From positions 2,666,001 through 2,730,000 of the forward strand of contig NZ_BAAAWH010000001.1 of NCBI RefSeq assembly GCF_039534975.1: a stretch of 64,000 nt of DNA. The letters run 5' to 3'. Shown here in pieces: positions 56,095 through 64,000 of this stretch. Positions within the stretch are counted from its first letter, which is position 1, and each line of letters opens with the position of its first letter. The stretch comes from Microbacterium terregens (GTDB lineage: Bacteria; Actinomycetota; Actinomycetes; Actinomycetales; Microbacteriaceae). The notes beneath the pieces are model-generated. The model was not told where the DNA came from. It did not search any database and saw only the letters and a program-made list of their open reading frames with translations. The position numbers and the translations under genes are program-made.

Positions 56095-57003
56095 ATGCCC
56101 GCTCTTGCTGTCTCCGAAGAAGTCGCCGCCGCGCTGGCCGCAGGTTCGCCGATCGTGGCGCTGGAGTCCACGATCATCGCCCACGGTCTGCCACGTCCGC
56201 GCAACCTCGACGCCGCCCGAGAGTTCGAGAGCATGCTGCGCGGCGCCGGCGTGACGCCGGCGACGATCGCGATCCTGGACGGCGTCCCCCGCATCGGCCT
56301 GGACGACGAGGGCCTCCGGCGCATCGCCGACGAGGATCTGGCCAAGGCCAGCGTGCGAGACCTGCCGATCGTCCAGGCGCGCGGATCCAGCGCTGCTACG
56401 ACGGTCGCGGCCACCTCGCACCTCGCATCCCTCGTCGGCATCCGGGTCTTCGCAACCGGCGGTCTCGGCGGTGTCCACCGCGGGGCGTCCGACACCTTCG
56501 ACGAGTCGGCCGATCTCACGACGCTCGCCAGTACGCCGATCACAGTCGTCAGCGCGGGGGTGAAGTCGGTGCTGGATATCGGGGCGACACTCGAACGTCT
56601 CGAGACGCTGAGCATCCCGGTCGTGGGCTTCGGCACGACAACGTTCCCGCGCTTCTGGGTCCGCGAGAGCGCGTTCACGCTGGACTGGTCGGTGGATGCC
56701 GCGACCGATGTCGCCGCGCTCATGCGGGCGCAGGATGCACTGGGCAATCGCCAGGGAATCGTGGTCGCCAACCCGGTGCCGGCCGATCAGGCGTGGGATG
56801 CCGAGGAGCACGATCGCGTGCTGTCGCAGGCTTTCGCGGATGCGGATGCGGCGCGGGTGACCGGCAAGGCGGTCACGCCGTTCCTGCTTCTGCGGATCGT
56901 GGAACTGTCGGCGGGCCGGAGCCTGGAGGTCAACCTCGACCTCGCCCGCAACAACGTACGGGTGGCCGGCGAGATCGCCACGGCGTGGGCCGCGGGCGCG
57001 TGA
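56095..57003 (+). CDS. psuG: Pseudouridine-5'-phosphate glycosidase
   Basis: 302 residues. ALESTIIAHGLPRPRN, RGSSAATTVAATSHLASLVGIRVFATGGLGGVHRGA, and VVSAGVKSVLDI with the active-site lysine are the PsuG hallmarks. It cleaves the C-glycosidic bond of pseudouridine 5'-phosphate to uracil and ribose 5-phosphate (run in the catabolic direction). CAGGAT-N6-ATG supports the start. The kinase follows with a 4-base overlap, as in pseudouridine-utilisation operons. Confidence 0.94.
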   Translation: MPALAVSEEVAAALAAGSPIVALESTIIAHGLPRPRNLDAAREFESMLRGAGVTPATIAILDGVPRIGLDDEGLRRIADEDLAKASVRDLPIVQARGSSAATTVAATSHLASLVGIRVFATGGLGGVHRGASDTFDESADLTTLASTPITVVSAGVKSVLDIGATLERLETLSIPVVGFGTTTFPRFWVRESAFTLDWSVDAATDVAALMRAQDALGNRQGIVVANPVPADQAWDAEEHDRVLSQAFADADAARVTGKAVTPFLLLRIVELSAGRSLEVNLDLARNNVRVAGEIATAWAAGA

Positions 57004-57905
57004 GCGCGCGCTTCGCCCGTGACGGCATCCTGGTCGTCGGCGATGTCATCGACGACACCGTCGTGATCCCAGCCGGTCCGATCCGCAGCGACACCGACAC
57101 GCCCAGCGCGATCCGCCGGGTCGCCGGAGGATCCGCGGCCAACACCGCGGCATGGTTGGCCGAACTCGGTGCCCCGGTCGTCTTCGTCGGCGCCGTGAAC
57201 GCCGCCGACGTCGAACGTCACAGCGCGCTCCTGCCCGGCGTCGAGGTGCACCTGCAGGGCGTGCACGCTGCCACCGGTGCGATCGTGGTGCTCGTGCAGG
57301 GTCAGGAGCGGTCGATGCTGACGGACCGTGGCGCGAACGCGGATCTGGACTTCGACGCGATCCCCGACACCCTCATCCGCGGGCACGTGCACCTCACCGG
57401 GCACTCGCTGGCGGCATCGGACGGATCGGCGTTCGCGCGCTTCGTGCGGCGCGCCAAGCGGGCGGGCGCGACCGTGTCGGTGAGCCCCGGGTCGGTCGCG
57501 TACATCGACGCGCTCGGTGCGGCGCGGTTCGGGGAGGTCATCGCCGGCGCCGACGTGGTGATCGCCAGTCGCGCCGAAGGGGCGGCGCTCGCGGACGCGA
57601 TGCAGGCTGCTGCGGCTGCGGGGCGCACGGACGCGCCGACGCTCGTCCTCACGCGCGGCGCTGAAGGGGTCCTCGTCGACGGCACGCACGTCCCGGCGGT
57701 GCCCGCGCCCCGCGCCGTGGATCCCACCGGAGCCGGCGACGCGTTCTGCGCAGGATTCCTGACCCGCTGGGCGCAGGACGGGGATGCGGTGGCCGCGGCG
57801 CGCGCCGGCACCGAAGTGGCCGCGCGCGCCGTCGGAGTCGTCGGCGGCCGCCCCGTCCGGACCCGACTCAGGCCGTCGTCTTCACCGCCGCCAGCACCTT
57901 GGTGA
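57000..57905 (+). CDS. psuK: PfkB family carbohydrate kinase, probable pseudouridine kinase
   Basis: 301 residues. VAGGSAANTAAWLAELG is the substrate-binding signature, and DPTGAGDAFCAGF carries the anion-hole and catalytic aspartate of PfkB kinases. The GTG start lies in the psuG stop (GTGA), and this pairing marks it as the kinase making pseudouridine 5'-phosphate; ribokinase or adenosine kinase-like activity is not excluded. Its last 38 bases overlap the 3' end of pntB on the other strand. Confidence 0.85.
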   Translation: MSARFARDGILVVGDVIDDTVVIPAGPIRSDTDTPSAIRRVAGGSAANTAAWLAELGAPVVFVGAVNAADVERHSALLPGVEVHLQGVHAATGAIVVLVQGQERSMLTDRGANADLDFDAIPDTLIRGHVHLTGHSLAASDGSAFARFVRRAKRAGATVSVSPGSVAYIDALGAARFGEVIAGADVVIASRAEGAALADAMQAAAAAGRTDAPTLVLTRGAEGVLVDGTHVPAVPAPRAVDPTGAGDAFCAGFLTRWAQDGDAVAAARAGTEVAARAVGVVGGRPVRTRLRPSSSPPPAPW

Positions 57906-59247
57906 GCGTCTGCTTCGCGTCGCCGAGGACGATCGAGACCTTGGGATCGAAGAACAGCTCGTTCTCGATGCCCGCGAATCCGGGGTTCAACGACCGCTTC
58001 AAGAAGATCACCTGCTGTGCCTCGGCGACGTTGAGGATCGGCATCCCGTAGATGGGCGAACCGGGTGAGGTCTTCGCGGCGGGGTTCACCACGTCGTTGG
58101 CGCCGATCACCAGCACGAGATCCGTGGTCTTGAATCGCGGGTTGACCTCGTCCATCTCCACCAGCGCGTCGTAGGGCACGTTCGCCTCAGCCAGGAGCAC
58201 GTTCATGTGTCCCGGCATCCGGCCCGCGACCGGGTGGATGCCGAACACGACGTCCACTCCCCGGTCGCGCAGAAGCTCGGCAAGCTCGGCCGCCGCGTGG
58301 TGGGCGCCGGCGACGGCGAGGCCGTACCCGGGCACGATGACCACGCGTTGCGCGTAGTCGAGCAGAATCGCGACGTCGTCGGCCCCCATCGTCCGGACCG
58401 CGCGGTCCGACGCGGACGCCGCAGCACTGCCGGCCACGTGCGCACGGAACGCGCCGAACACGATGCCGGTGACCGTGCGCCCCATGGCCTTCGCCATCGC
58501 CATGGTCAGGATCGTGCCGCTCGCGCCGACGAGCGTGCCGGCGATCAGGAGCAGGACGTTCGACAGGACCAGACCGGATGCCGCGACGGCGAGTCCCGTG
58601 AAGGCGTTCAGCAGCGAGATGACGATGGGAACGTCCGCGCCGCCGATGGGAAGAACCAGAAGCACACCGAGGATCAGACCCGCGGCCAGGAGCAGATAGG
58701 CGAAGACCACATCGCCGGTGGCGACGAGCGCGACCGCCGCGGCGATCGCGGCGAGCACCAGTACCACCATGAGCACGCGCAATCCGGGAAAGGTGACCGC
58801 GCGGGTGGTGACGATCCCCTGCAGCTTGCCGAAGGTCACGAACGAGCCGGTCAGCGAGACGCCGCCGATGAGCACCGTGACCGCCACCACACCGAGGGTC
58901 CAGGGGCTCTCGCTGTGCGCGATCTCGACGAGCGCGACCAGGGCGGCAGCCCCGCCGCCGACGCCGTTGAACGCCGCGACCAGCTGAGGCATCTGCGTCA
59001 TCTGCACCCGACGTGCCGCGATCACGGCGATCACGGAGCCGACCGCGATGGCACCGAGGATCCAGCCGAGGTTGCGGAGCTCGACGCTGAGGCCGAACGC
59101 GAGAATCGCCAGTGCGGCTCCGGCCGCGCCGAGCAGGTTCGCCCGGCGCGCCGTGCGCGGATTGCTCAGGCCCTTCAGCGCGAGGATGAACAGCACCGCG
59201 GCGATGATGTAGCAGACGGTCACGACCTCGGGGGGCAGGAGCTTCAT
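57868..59247 (-). CDS. pntB: NAD(P) transhydrogenase subunit beta
   Basis: 459 residues: about eight transmembrane helices (residues 5-240), then the cytosolic NADP(H)-binding domain with GYGLAVAGAHHAAAEL, FGIHPVAGRMPGHMNVLLAEANVPYD and LVIGANDVVNPAA. It is the membrane and NADP part of the proton-translocating transhydrogenase. The start overlaps pntAB by 4 bases. An in-frame reading to 59652 upstream is out of frame with pntAB and rejected. Confidence 0.95.
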   Translation of the reverse strand: MKLLPPEVVTVCYIIAAVLFILALKGLSNPRTARRANLLGAAGAALAILAFGLSVELRNLGWILGAIAVGSVIAVIAARRVQMTQMPQLVAAFNGVGGGAAALVALVEIAHSESPWTLGVVAVTVLIGGVSLTGSFVTFGKLQGIVTTRAVTFPGLRVLMVVLVLAAIAAAVALVATGDVVFAYLLLAAGLILGVLLVLPIGGADVPIVISLLNAFTGLAVAASGLVLSNVLLLIAGTLVGASGTILTMAMAKAMGRTVTGIVFGAFRAHVAGSAAASASDRAVRTMGADDVAILLDYAQRVVIVPGYGLAVAGAHHAAAELAELLRDRGVDVVFGIHPVAGRMPGHMNVLLAEANVPYDALVEMDEVNPRFKTTDLVLVIGANDVVNPAAKTSPGSPIYGMPILNVAEAQQVIFLKRSLNPGFAGIENELFFDPKVSIVLGDAKQTLTKVLAAVKTTA

Positions 59248-59561
59248 GCGTCGACCTCCGCCTTCGCGCTCGGCGCCGCCGCTCGGGGCTTGGCCCGGAA
59301 CATCAGCAGCATGCGATCGGTGACGACGAATCCGCCGACGACGTTGATCGTGGCCAGCAGCACGGCGAGGATCGACAGCGTCAGGGCGAGAGCATCCTCG
59401 GCCTGCCCGGCCACCAGAATGGCGCCGAGCAGGATGATGCCATGGATCGCATTCGCCTCCGACATCAGCGGCGTGTGCAGGGTGCTCGAGACCTTCGAGA
59501 CGACCTCGAAGCCGAGGAAGATCGCGAGGATCGTGATCGTGATGAGGGCGAAGCCGTCCAT
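59244..59561 (-). CDS. pntAB: NAD(P) transhydrogenase subunit alpha-2 (membrane)
   Basis: 105 residues with about three transmembrane helices (LITITILAIFLGFEVVSKV, AIHGIILLGAILVAGQ, LSILAVLLATINVVGGFVVTDRMLLMF), the separate membrane portion of the alpha subunit as in bacteria with split pntA. It lies between pntAA and pntB with 1-base and 4-base overlaps. Confidence 0.93.
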   Translation of the reverse strand: MDGFALITITILAIFLGFEVVSKVSSTLHTPLMSEANAIHGIILLGAILVAGQAEDALALTLSILAVLLATINVVGGFVVTDRMLLMFRAKPRAAAPSAKAEVDA

Positions 59562-60712
59562 CAGGCGCGCACCCCCTCGACGACGGCGGCCACCCGTTCG
59601 TTGACCACGGCACCGTCATGGGTGACGGCGCTTCCCGAGACGAGTTCGTCATCGAAGTCGAGCACCAGGTCTCCTTCTTTCATGAGTAACGCGGCGAAGT
59701 TCGCGCAGTTCATCGCGTAGAGCTTGGAGGCGTCCGGCGCGAGGTCGGACTGGATGTCGCGCGCGCCGATGAGCGTGACCGCTCCCCCGGGCACCGCGAT
59801 GGTGCGCCGCTCCCCGGCCACCGATCCTTCGACGTTGCCGCCGGACTCGGCCGCGAGGTCCACGAGCACGGAACCGGGCTTCATCGCCGCGACCATCGCG
59901 GCGGTCACCAGCCGCGGGGCCGCCCGGCCCGGGACCGCGGCGGTGGTCAGAACGATGTCGGATGCCGCGATGTGCGGTGCGAGCAGTTCCTGCTGGCGCC
60001 GCGCCCGATCCTCGGCGAGCTCCTTCGCGTAGCCCCCGCCGGCCTCGGCCGTGCCGAGATCGAGGTCGATGAATGTGCCGCCGACCGAGCGGACCTCATC
60101 GGCGGATGCCGCGCGCACGTCGTTGGCCGACACGACCCCGCCGAGCCGCTTCGCCGTGGCGATCGCCTGAAGTCCCGCGACGCCGGCGCCCAGCACCAGC
60201 ACGCGGGCCGGTGCGAGCGTTCCCGCCGCGGTCATCGTCATGCCGAACATCCGGCCGAACGCGTCGGCGGCGAGCGTCACGAGCCGATAGCCGGCCAGCA
60301 GCGCCTGCGACGAGAGCACATCCATCGACTGCGCCCGCGAGATCCGGGGCATCAGGTCCAGTGCGAACGAGGTCACCCGCGCGTCGCGGGCGGCCGCCAC
60401 CGCGGCCGCGTTCTGGAACGGGTCCAGCATCCCGACCGTCACGGTCCCGGCAGGAAGCGCGGCCGTCTCGTCCACGGTGAGCGGGCGGACGTGGAACAGC
60501 ACGGAGCCCGGTTCGACCTCCGCGCCCCTGCGCACGACGCGGGCACCGGCCGCCTCGTACGCGGCATCCGTCATCAAAGACCCGAGACCGGCGCCCGACT
60601 CGATCTGGACCGAGGCGCCCGCGGCGAGCAGCTTCTTGACACTGTCCGGCGTCGCGGCGACGCGCTTCTCTCCCGGTGCGCTCTCAGCGCGTACCCGCAC
60701 GTGAATCGTCAC
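59561..60712 (-). CDS. pntAA: NAD(P) transhydrogenase subunit alpha-1 (NAD-binding)
   Basis: 383 residues. The N-terminal ESAPGEKRVAATPDSVKKLLAAGASVQIESGAG and the NAD domain VLGAGVAGLQAIATAKRLGGVVSANDVR with TAAVPGRAAPRLVT are typical of AlaDH/PntA proteins, and the alpha-1 part ends where pntAB begins. The GTG at 60712 fits the homologous start. Longer upstream sequence to 60889 is antisense to the divergent oxidoreductase leader and rejected. It interconverts NADH and NADPH with the membrane subunits, coupled to proton movement. Confidence 0.93.
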   Translation of the reverse strand: MTIHVRVRAESAPGEKRVAATPDSVKKLLAAGASVQIESGAGLGSLMTDAAYEAAGARVVRRGAEVEPGSVLFHVRPLTVDETAALPAGTVTVGMLDPFQNAAAVAAARDARVTSFALDLMPRISRAQSMDVLSSQALLAGYRLVTLAADAFGRMFGMTMTAAGTLAPARVLVLGAGVAGLQAIATAKRLGGVVSANDVRAASADEVRSVGGTFIDLDLGTAEAGGGYAKELAEDRARRQQELLAPHIAASDIVLTTAAVPGRAAPRLVTAAMVAAMKPGSVLVDLAAESGGNVEGSVAGERRTIAVPGGAVTLIGARDIQSDLAPDASKLYAMNCANFAALLMKEGDLVLDFDDELVSGSAVTHDGAVVNERVAAVVEGVRA

Positions 60713-60875
60713 TGATTTCCACTCCGGCCCGACGGCGGCGTCGAGGCCTCTTCCCGAATCGTAGCGGGCGAAAATCGCCCCGCGCGTCGCGGAACACCCG
60801 GCGTAGGCTTCGCGCAGGAACACGGGCGCGGAACGCGGAGAAATCGCGTGGAGGGCGCGGAGAAGGAGCGCAGGG

Positions 60876-62585
60876 ATGAACGCTGACAAGGCGACGCAGA
60901 GCTCGCCCGCGATCCTGGTCGTGTCGGCGGATGACCGGCTCCGCCGCGCTGTCGTGGATCCGCTGAACCGTCGCTACGCACTCGACTACCGCATTCTGGA
61001 CGCCGACACCGTGGACCGCGCCGTTGCGGCGATCGAGGAGCTTCACTCATCCGGCGGCGATCTGGCGCTGGTGCTCTCCGATGACGCCTCGCCCGCCGAA
61101 GGCCACGAGAACGTCTTCGCCGCCGCACGGCGGACCTTCCCCAACGTCCGGCGCGGGCTGGTCATCGAGTGGGGCTCGTGGGCGAACCACGACACGACCG
61201 CGGCGGTGCTCGAACTCATGTCGCGTGTGCAGATCGACTACTACGTCGTGCGGCCGATGGACAGGGCGGATGAGTCGTTCCACCGTGCGGTCACCGACTT
61301 TCTGCACGAGTGGGAGTTCTCCAGCGGGCAGCGGCGGCGGGGGTTCACGATCGTGGGCGACCAGGCGCAGCCGCGGACCCACGAGCTGCACACGCTCATG
61401 GAGCGCGGCGGCATTCACGCCGAGCACCTCGATCCCGGCTCGCCCGAGGCGATGGCCCTGCTCGCGGATGCGGAGATCGACTACGAGGGCGTCCCGCTCG
61501 TGCGCACGGCGGACGGCGTCGTGCTGACCGATCCCACCGACGCGGCGCTGGTGCGCTCGTACGGCCTGGACACCTCCCTGCCCGAGGGCATCACCGACGT
61601 CGCCATCGTCGGCGCCGGGCCGGGCGGGCTGGCCGCGGCGGTGTACGCGGCATCCGAGGGGCTGGAGACCGTAGTGCTGGAAGCCGCGTCGATCGGAGGG
61701 CAGGCCGGGTCCAGCTCCCTCATCCGCAACTACCTCGGGTTCTCGCGCGGGGTGTCCGGCACGGAGCTCGCGCAGCGCGCGTATCAGCAGGCCTGGACCT
61801 TCGGCGCCCGCTTCGCGCACACCCGCCGCGTGGTGGGAATGAAGGTGGCGGAGCGGGGCTTCGAGCTCCAGGTCGACGGGGGTGAGCTCGTCCACGCCCG
61901 TTCGGTGGTCCTGTCGTCGGGAGTCAGCTACCGTCGCCTCGCGGCGCCGGGGTTGCGGCCGTTCGTCGGAGCCTCGGTGTTCTACGGCGCCTCATCCGTC
62001 GAGGCCCGCGCGCAGGCGGGGTGTGCGGTGCTCGTGGTCGGCGGGGGCAACTCCGCCGGGCAGGCGGCGCTGCACCTCGCCCGCTATGCGCGGTCGGTCT
62101 CGCTCGTGGTGCGCGGGCCCTCGCTCGCCGAGAGCATGTCGCGCTATCTCATCGACCAGCTGGATGCCGCGGGCGTCGGCCTCATCACCGGCACCCGTGT
62201 CGTCGATGCCGGCGCGCACGAGGCGGACCGGCTCGATCACGTTGTGCTCGAGCGCGCCGAGTCCGGGGAGCGCCTCGAGGTGCCCGCCGATGCGGTGTTC
62301 ATCACGATCGGCGCGCGTCCGCACACCGAGTGGCTGGCCCCCGAGGTGCTGCGCGACAAGTGGGGATCGGTGATCACCGGCACGGAGGTGCTCAGCGAGG
62401 GTGGCCGGCGCGCCTGGCTCGGCGCCGAGGGCGCGCCCACGCAGTTCGAATCGTCGGTACCCGGCTTCTATGCCGTCGGCGATGTGCGACGGGGTTCGGT
62501 CAAGCGGGTCGCGTCGGCCGTGGGTGAGGGGTCCGTGGTGATCTCCGCCGTGCACGCGCATCTGGGCGCTCACGTCGGCGGCTGA
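60876..62585 (+). CDS. Three-domain FAD oxidoreductase, TrxR-like without CxxC
   Basis: 569 residues. Residues 1-150 resemble a receiver/response-regulator-type domain (LVVSADDRLRRAVVDPL, LALVLSDDASP). Residues 155-230 form a thioredoxin-fold-like segment with no CxxC (TIVGDQAQPRTHELHTLME). The C-terminal 335 residues are a thioredoxin-reductase-like FAD/NAD(P) oxidoreductase, with GAGPGG at 246-251 and VGGGNSAGQAAL. The redox CxxC expected at about 365-372 is absent (ASVFYGASS). Thioredoxin reduction is therefore unlikely; it may be a ferredoxin-NADP reductase-type or sensor enzyme. RBS GGAG/AGGG upstream; it is divergent from pntAA. Confidence 0.85.
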   Translation: MNADKATQSSPAILVVSADDRLRRAVVDPLNRRYALDYRILDADTVDRAVAAIEELHSSGGDLALVLSDDASPAEGHENVFAAARRTFPNVRRGLVIEWGSWANHDTTAAVLELMSRVQIDYYVVRPMDRADESFHRAVTDFLHEWEFSSGQRRRGFTIVGDQAQPRTHELHTLMERGGIHAEHLDPGSPEAMALLADAEIDYEGVPLVRTADGVVLTDPTDAALVRSYGLDTSLPEGITDVAIVGAGPGGLAAAVYAASEGLETVVLEAASIGGQAGSSSLIRNYLGFSRGVSGTELAQRAYQQAWTFGARFAHTRRVVGMKVAERGFELQVDGGELVHARSVVLSSGVSYRRLAAPGLRPFVGASVFYGASSVEARAQAGCAVLVVGGGNSAGQAALHLARYARSVSLVVRGPSLAESMSRYLIDQLDAAGVGLITGTRVVDAGAHEADRLDHVVLERAESGERLEVPADAVFITIGARPHTEWLAPEVLRDKWGSVITGTEVLSEGGRRAWLGAEGAPTQFESSVPGFYAVGDVRRGSVKRVASAVGEGSVVISAVHAHLGAHVGG

Positions 62586-62626
62586 GCAGGCCGCTCAGTG
62601 CGGGCCCCTCCGGCGCGAGGGGCCGC

Positions 62627-63219
62627 TCAACGGAGTCCCTTCGCCGCCCACGCGGTCGCGGTCGTGCGAATCGGGCCGCTGCCCAGTCGCGCGCGACAGC
62701 GATCTCGCACCGCCTGCCGGCGATCCGTGGTCAGCGCCGTGAGCTGCACGCCCGCCGGCCCCACTCCCAGCGTGTACGGCTCCCACCAGTCCTCGAACGT
62801 GGGCGAGGTGACCGTGACGGTGAGTTCTGTCTGCTCGATGTCCCGGCATCCCGCCTGCTCCAGCAGGCCGGAGAGCTCGCCGCGACGGGCGCCGGCCCGA
62901 TCGACTTCGTCATCGGCATCCGGCACGACCGCACGCAGCGCGCCGAAGAACGCCGACTGAGGTGCTCGGGCTCCCGCGAAATCCCACACGCTCACGGCGA
63001 TCACCCCACCCGGCCGGGCGACCCGGCGCATCTCGCCGACGCCGGCGAGCGGATCGGTCATGAAGTGCACCACCAGCTGGGCCGTCACCAGGTCGTACCG
63101 CTCGGCGGCGAGCGGAAGGTGCTCGGCCGACGCCTTCGATGTACGCGACGTACGCGTCCCGATCCTGTGTGCGGACCGCTCCTCGCCACATCCGGACGAT
63201 CGTCTGCTGTTCACTCATG
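62627..63219 (-). pseudogene. Chimeric remnant: ABM-like start fused to a methyltransferase 3' part
   Basis: Reading from ATG 63219 gives about 28 residues like the start of an antibiotic-biosynthesis-monooxygenase-type protein (SEQQTIVRMWRGAVRTQDRDAYVAYIE), then it loses homology. A frame shifted by one, entered after about 63147, reads a methyltransferase from its middle to its end: AEHLPLAAERYDLVTAQLVVHFMTDP, then RVARPGGVIAVSVWDF and a full C-terminus. The SAM-binding motif I is missing. The simplest reading is a deletion that joined two genes out of frame. The downstream end is clean, so translation of the truncated methyltransferase from GTG 63214 is possible but would be inactive. Confidence 0.6.
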
Positions 63220-63258
63220 ACACCCATGATCGGATGCCGGGGCCCGGGGCGGTAGGGC

Positions 63259-64000
63259 TCAGCCGGCAACCGGGACCAATGAGCGCACCGCGCCCCGAAG
63301 GTCGGGTTGCGCGAACACGTATCCCGCTGCGCTGAGCCGCTCGGGCAGCACCCACCGGCTCTTGACGACGAGCTCGGGTTCGGTTCTGAGTGCCCACATC
63401 GCCGGTTCCAGCATCCAGCGATACGCGGGCAGCCCTACCGGCATGCCGACGGACCGGCGCAATTCGCGCATGAGGGTGCGATTGTCGCTCGGGTGCGGAC
63501 TGGCGACGTTGACCGGCCCGGCGAGCTCCTCATGGTCGAGGATGAAGCGGACGGCACCCACGACGTCGTCGATGTGCACCCAGCTGAACTTCTGGCGTCC
63601 CCGCGTGCGGTGCCAGTCCACACGACCGGCGCCCGTCGGAGTCGGTCCGATGCCGCGATAGCGCCGGGTCGCCGGCCACCAGCTGTCGATCTGCGGCCCT
63701 CCGAGCCCCAGCCGGGCGAGGGTGACGAGCGTCCTCGCGGCCGGCCCGTCCCCCAGCACGATGGCCATGCGCAGCGCAGCCCGACGGGTGCGCGGGAGGT
63801 CACCCTCGAAGAACGCCCGCTCCCAGTTCGTGGCGACATCCACCGAGAATCCGTCACCCAGCGCTCCGTCGCTCTCGGTGTTCGGGCGGCGCATCGCGTG
63901 CCGGTAGATCGTCGCCGTCGACGCGTTGAGCCACACGGCCGGCGGGTGCTGCGCCGCGGTCACCGCGGCGTGCAGCGCGCGCGTCGTTTCCACCCGAGAC
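63259..64000 (-). CDS. SDR39U1/YfcH-like epimerase (TIGR01777 family), N-terminus outside window
   Basis: The last 247 residues are visible. AVWLNASTATIYRHAM matches the active-site serine/tyrosine strand of the family, followed by FSWVHIDDVVGAVRFILDHEELAGPVNVASP, and the C-terminal PELVVKSRWVLPERLSAAGYVFAQPDLRGAV is the DUF1731 tail. The N-terminal GxxGxxG domain continues past 64000. Role uncharacterised. The usual YxxxK tyrosine is not retained as such, as in many members. Confidence 0.85.
   Translation of the reverse strand, partial: SRVETTRALHAAVTAAQHPPAVWLNASTATIYRHAMRRPNTESDGALGDGFSVDVATNWERAFFEGDLPRTRRAALRMAIVLGDGPAARTLVTLARLGLGGPQIDSWWPATRRYRGIGPTPTGAGRVDWHRTRGRQKFSWVHIDDVVGAVRFILDHEELAGPVNVASPHPSDNRTLMRELRRSVGMPVGLPAYRWMLEPAMWALRTEPELVVKSRWVLPERLSAAGYVFAQPDLRGAVRSLVPVAG

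Overview
The window is a piece of a GC-rich actinobacterial chromosome, most probably a Microbacterium or close Microbacteriaceae relative. This rests on the strong G/C third-position bias, class Ib nrdHIEF, an HspR-type heat-shock control region, Lsr2, a DUF222/HNH gene, a conserved 61-aa Microbacteriaceae-type small protein, and a helicase-like protein ending in a fold related to the family Pfam names after a Microbacterium testaceum locus (MTES_1575). The genus is inferred from gene content, not from a search. Genes are dense and often overlap by 4 bases (ATGA/GTGA). About eighteen appear to be leaderless: a TANNNT or CANNNT box lies 6-7 bases before the start codon. I see no insertion sequence, prophage, CRISPR array or rRNA. 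One tRNA-Ala(CGC) is present.

Layout. 1-2520: 5' end of moaA, divergent from a four-gene operon (sulfite-oxidase-like molybdoprotein, FAD/NAD reductase, DUF6510 zinc-ribbon protein, heme-degrading-domain protein). 2619-11260: housekeeping and stress genes: VOC protein, two membrane proteins, a ClpC-like Hsp100 unfoldase behind two HAIR-like HspR sites, UBP zinc finger, DyP peroxidase, a membrane-anchored collagen-like protein and an epimerase. 11432-15951: DUF998 gene and nrdHIEF on the minus strand, with a candidate NrdR box and four DnaA-box-like 9-mers upstream. 16312-23208: MFS transporter, hydrolase/acyl-CoA dehydrogenase pair, DUF445 protein, cyclotransferase, arginase-family HutG and a SixA-like phosphatase.

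21854-28540 holds histidine utilisation. hutH, hutU and hutI form a 4-nt-overlapping minus-strand operon. A divergent IclR regulator carries a perfect inverted repeat over its own start codon. The arginase-family hutG converges on the operon from the other side. 28563-38254 is a polymer/sugar region: a secreted M14 carboxypeptidase, a LacI regulator, a 34-bp operator sitting just downstream of a sigma70-type promoter, an ABC sugar importer and a glycogen-debranching-type glycosidase.

38286-47725: methyltransferase, tRNA deacylase-like protein, amino-acid dehydrogenase, DUF222/HNH gene with a palindrome cluster, tRNA-Ala, galU operon, 5-formyl-THF cyclo-ligase, FmdB-like protein and mscL. 47859-64000: the pseudo-helicase, a methylguanine methyltransferase homologue lacking its catalytic cysteine, PrpE-like acyl-CoA synthetase with a divergent RamA-like regulator, Lsr2, pseudouridine catabolism (psuG plus a PfkB kinase), proton-translocating transhydrogenase (pntAA-AB-B), a three-domain FAD oxidoreductase without the CxxC centre, a chimeric gene remnant, and a partial SDR39U1/YfcH-like epimerase.

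The features I find least explained are the walker-defective helicase/nuclease-fold protein (48031-51750), the cysteine-less alkyltransferase (51923-52447), the three-domain oxidoreductase (60876-62585), the repeat inserted in frame in hutU (25595-25638), and the DnaA-box cluster before the nrd genes.
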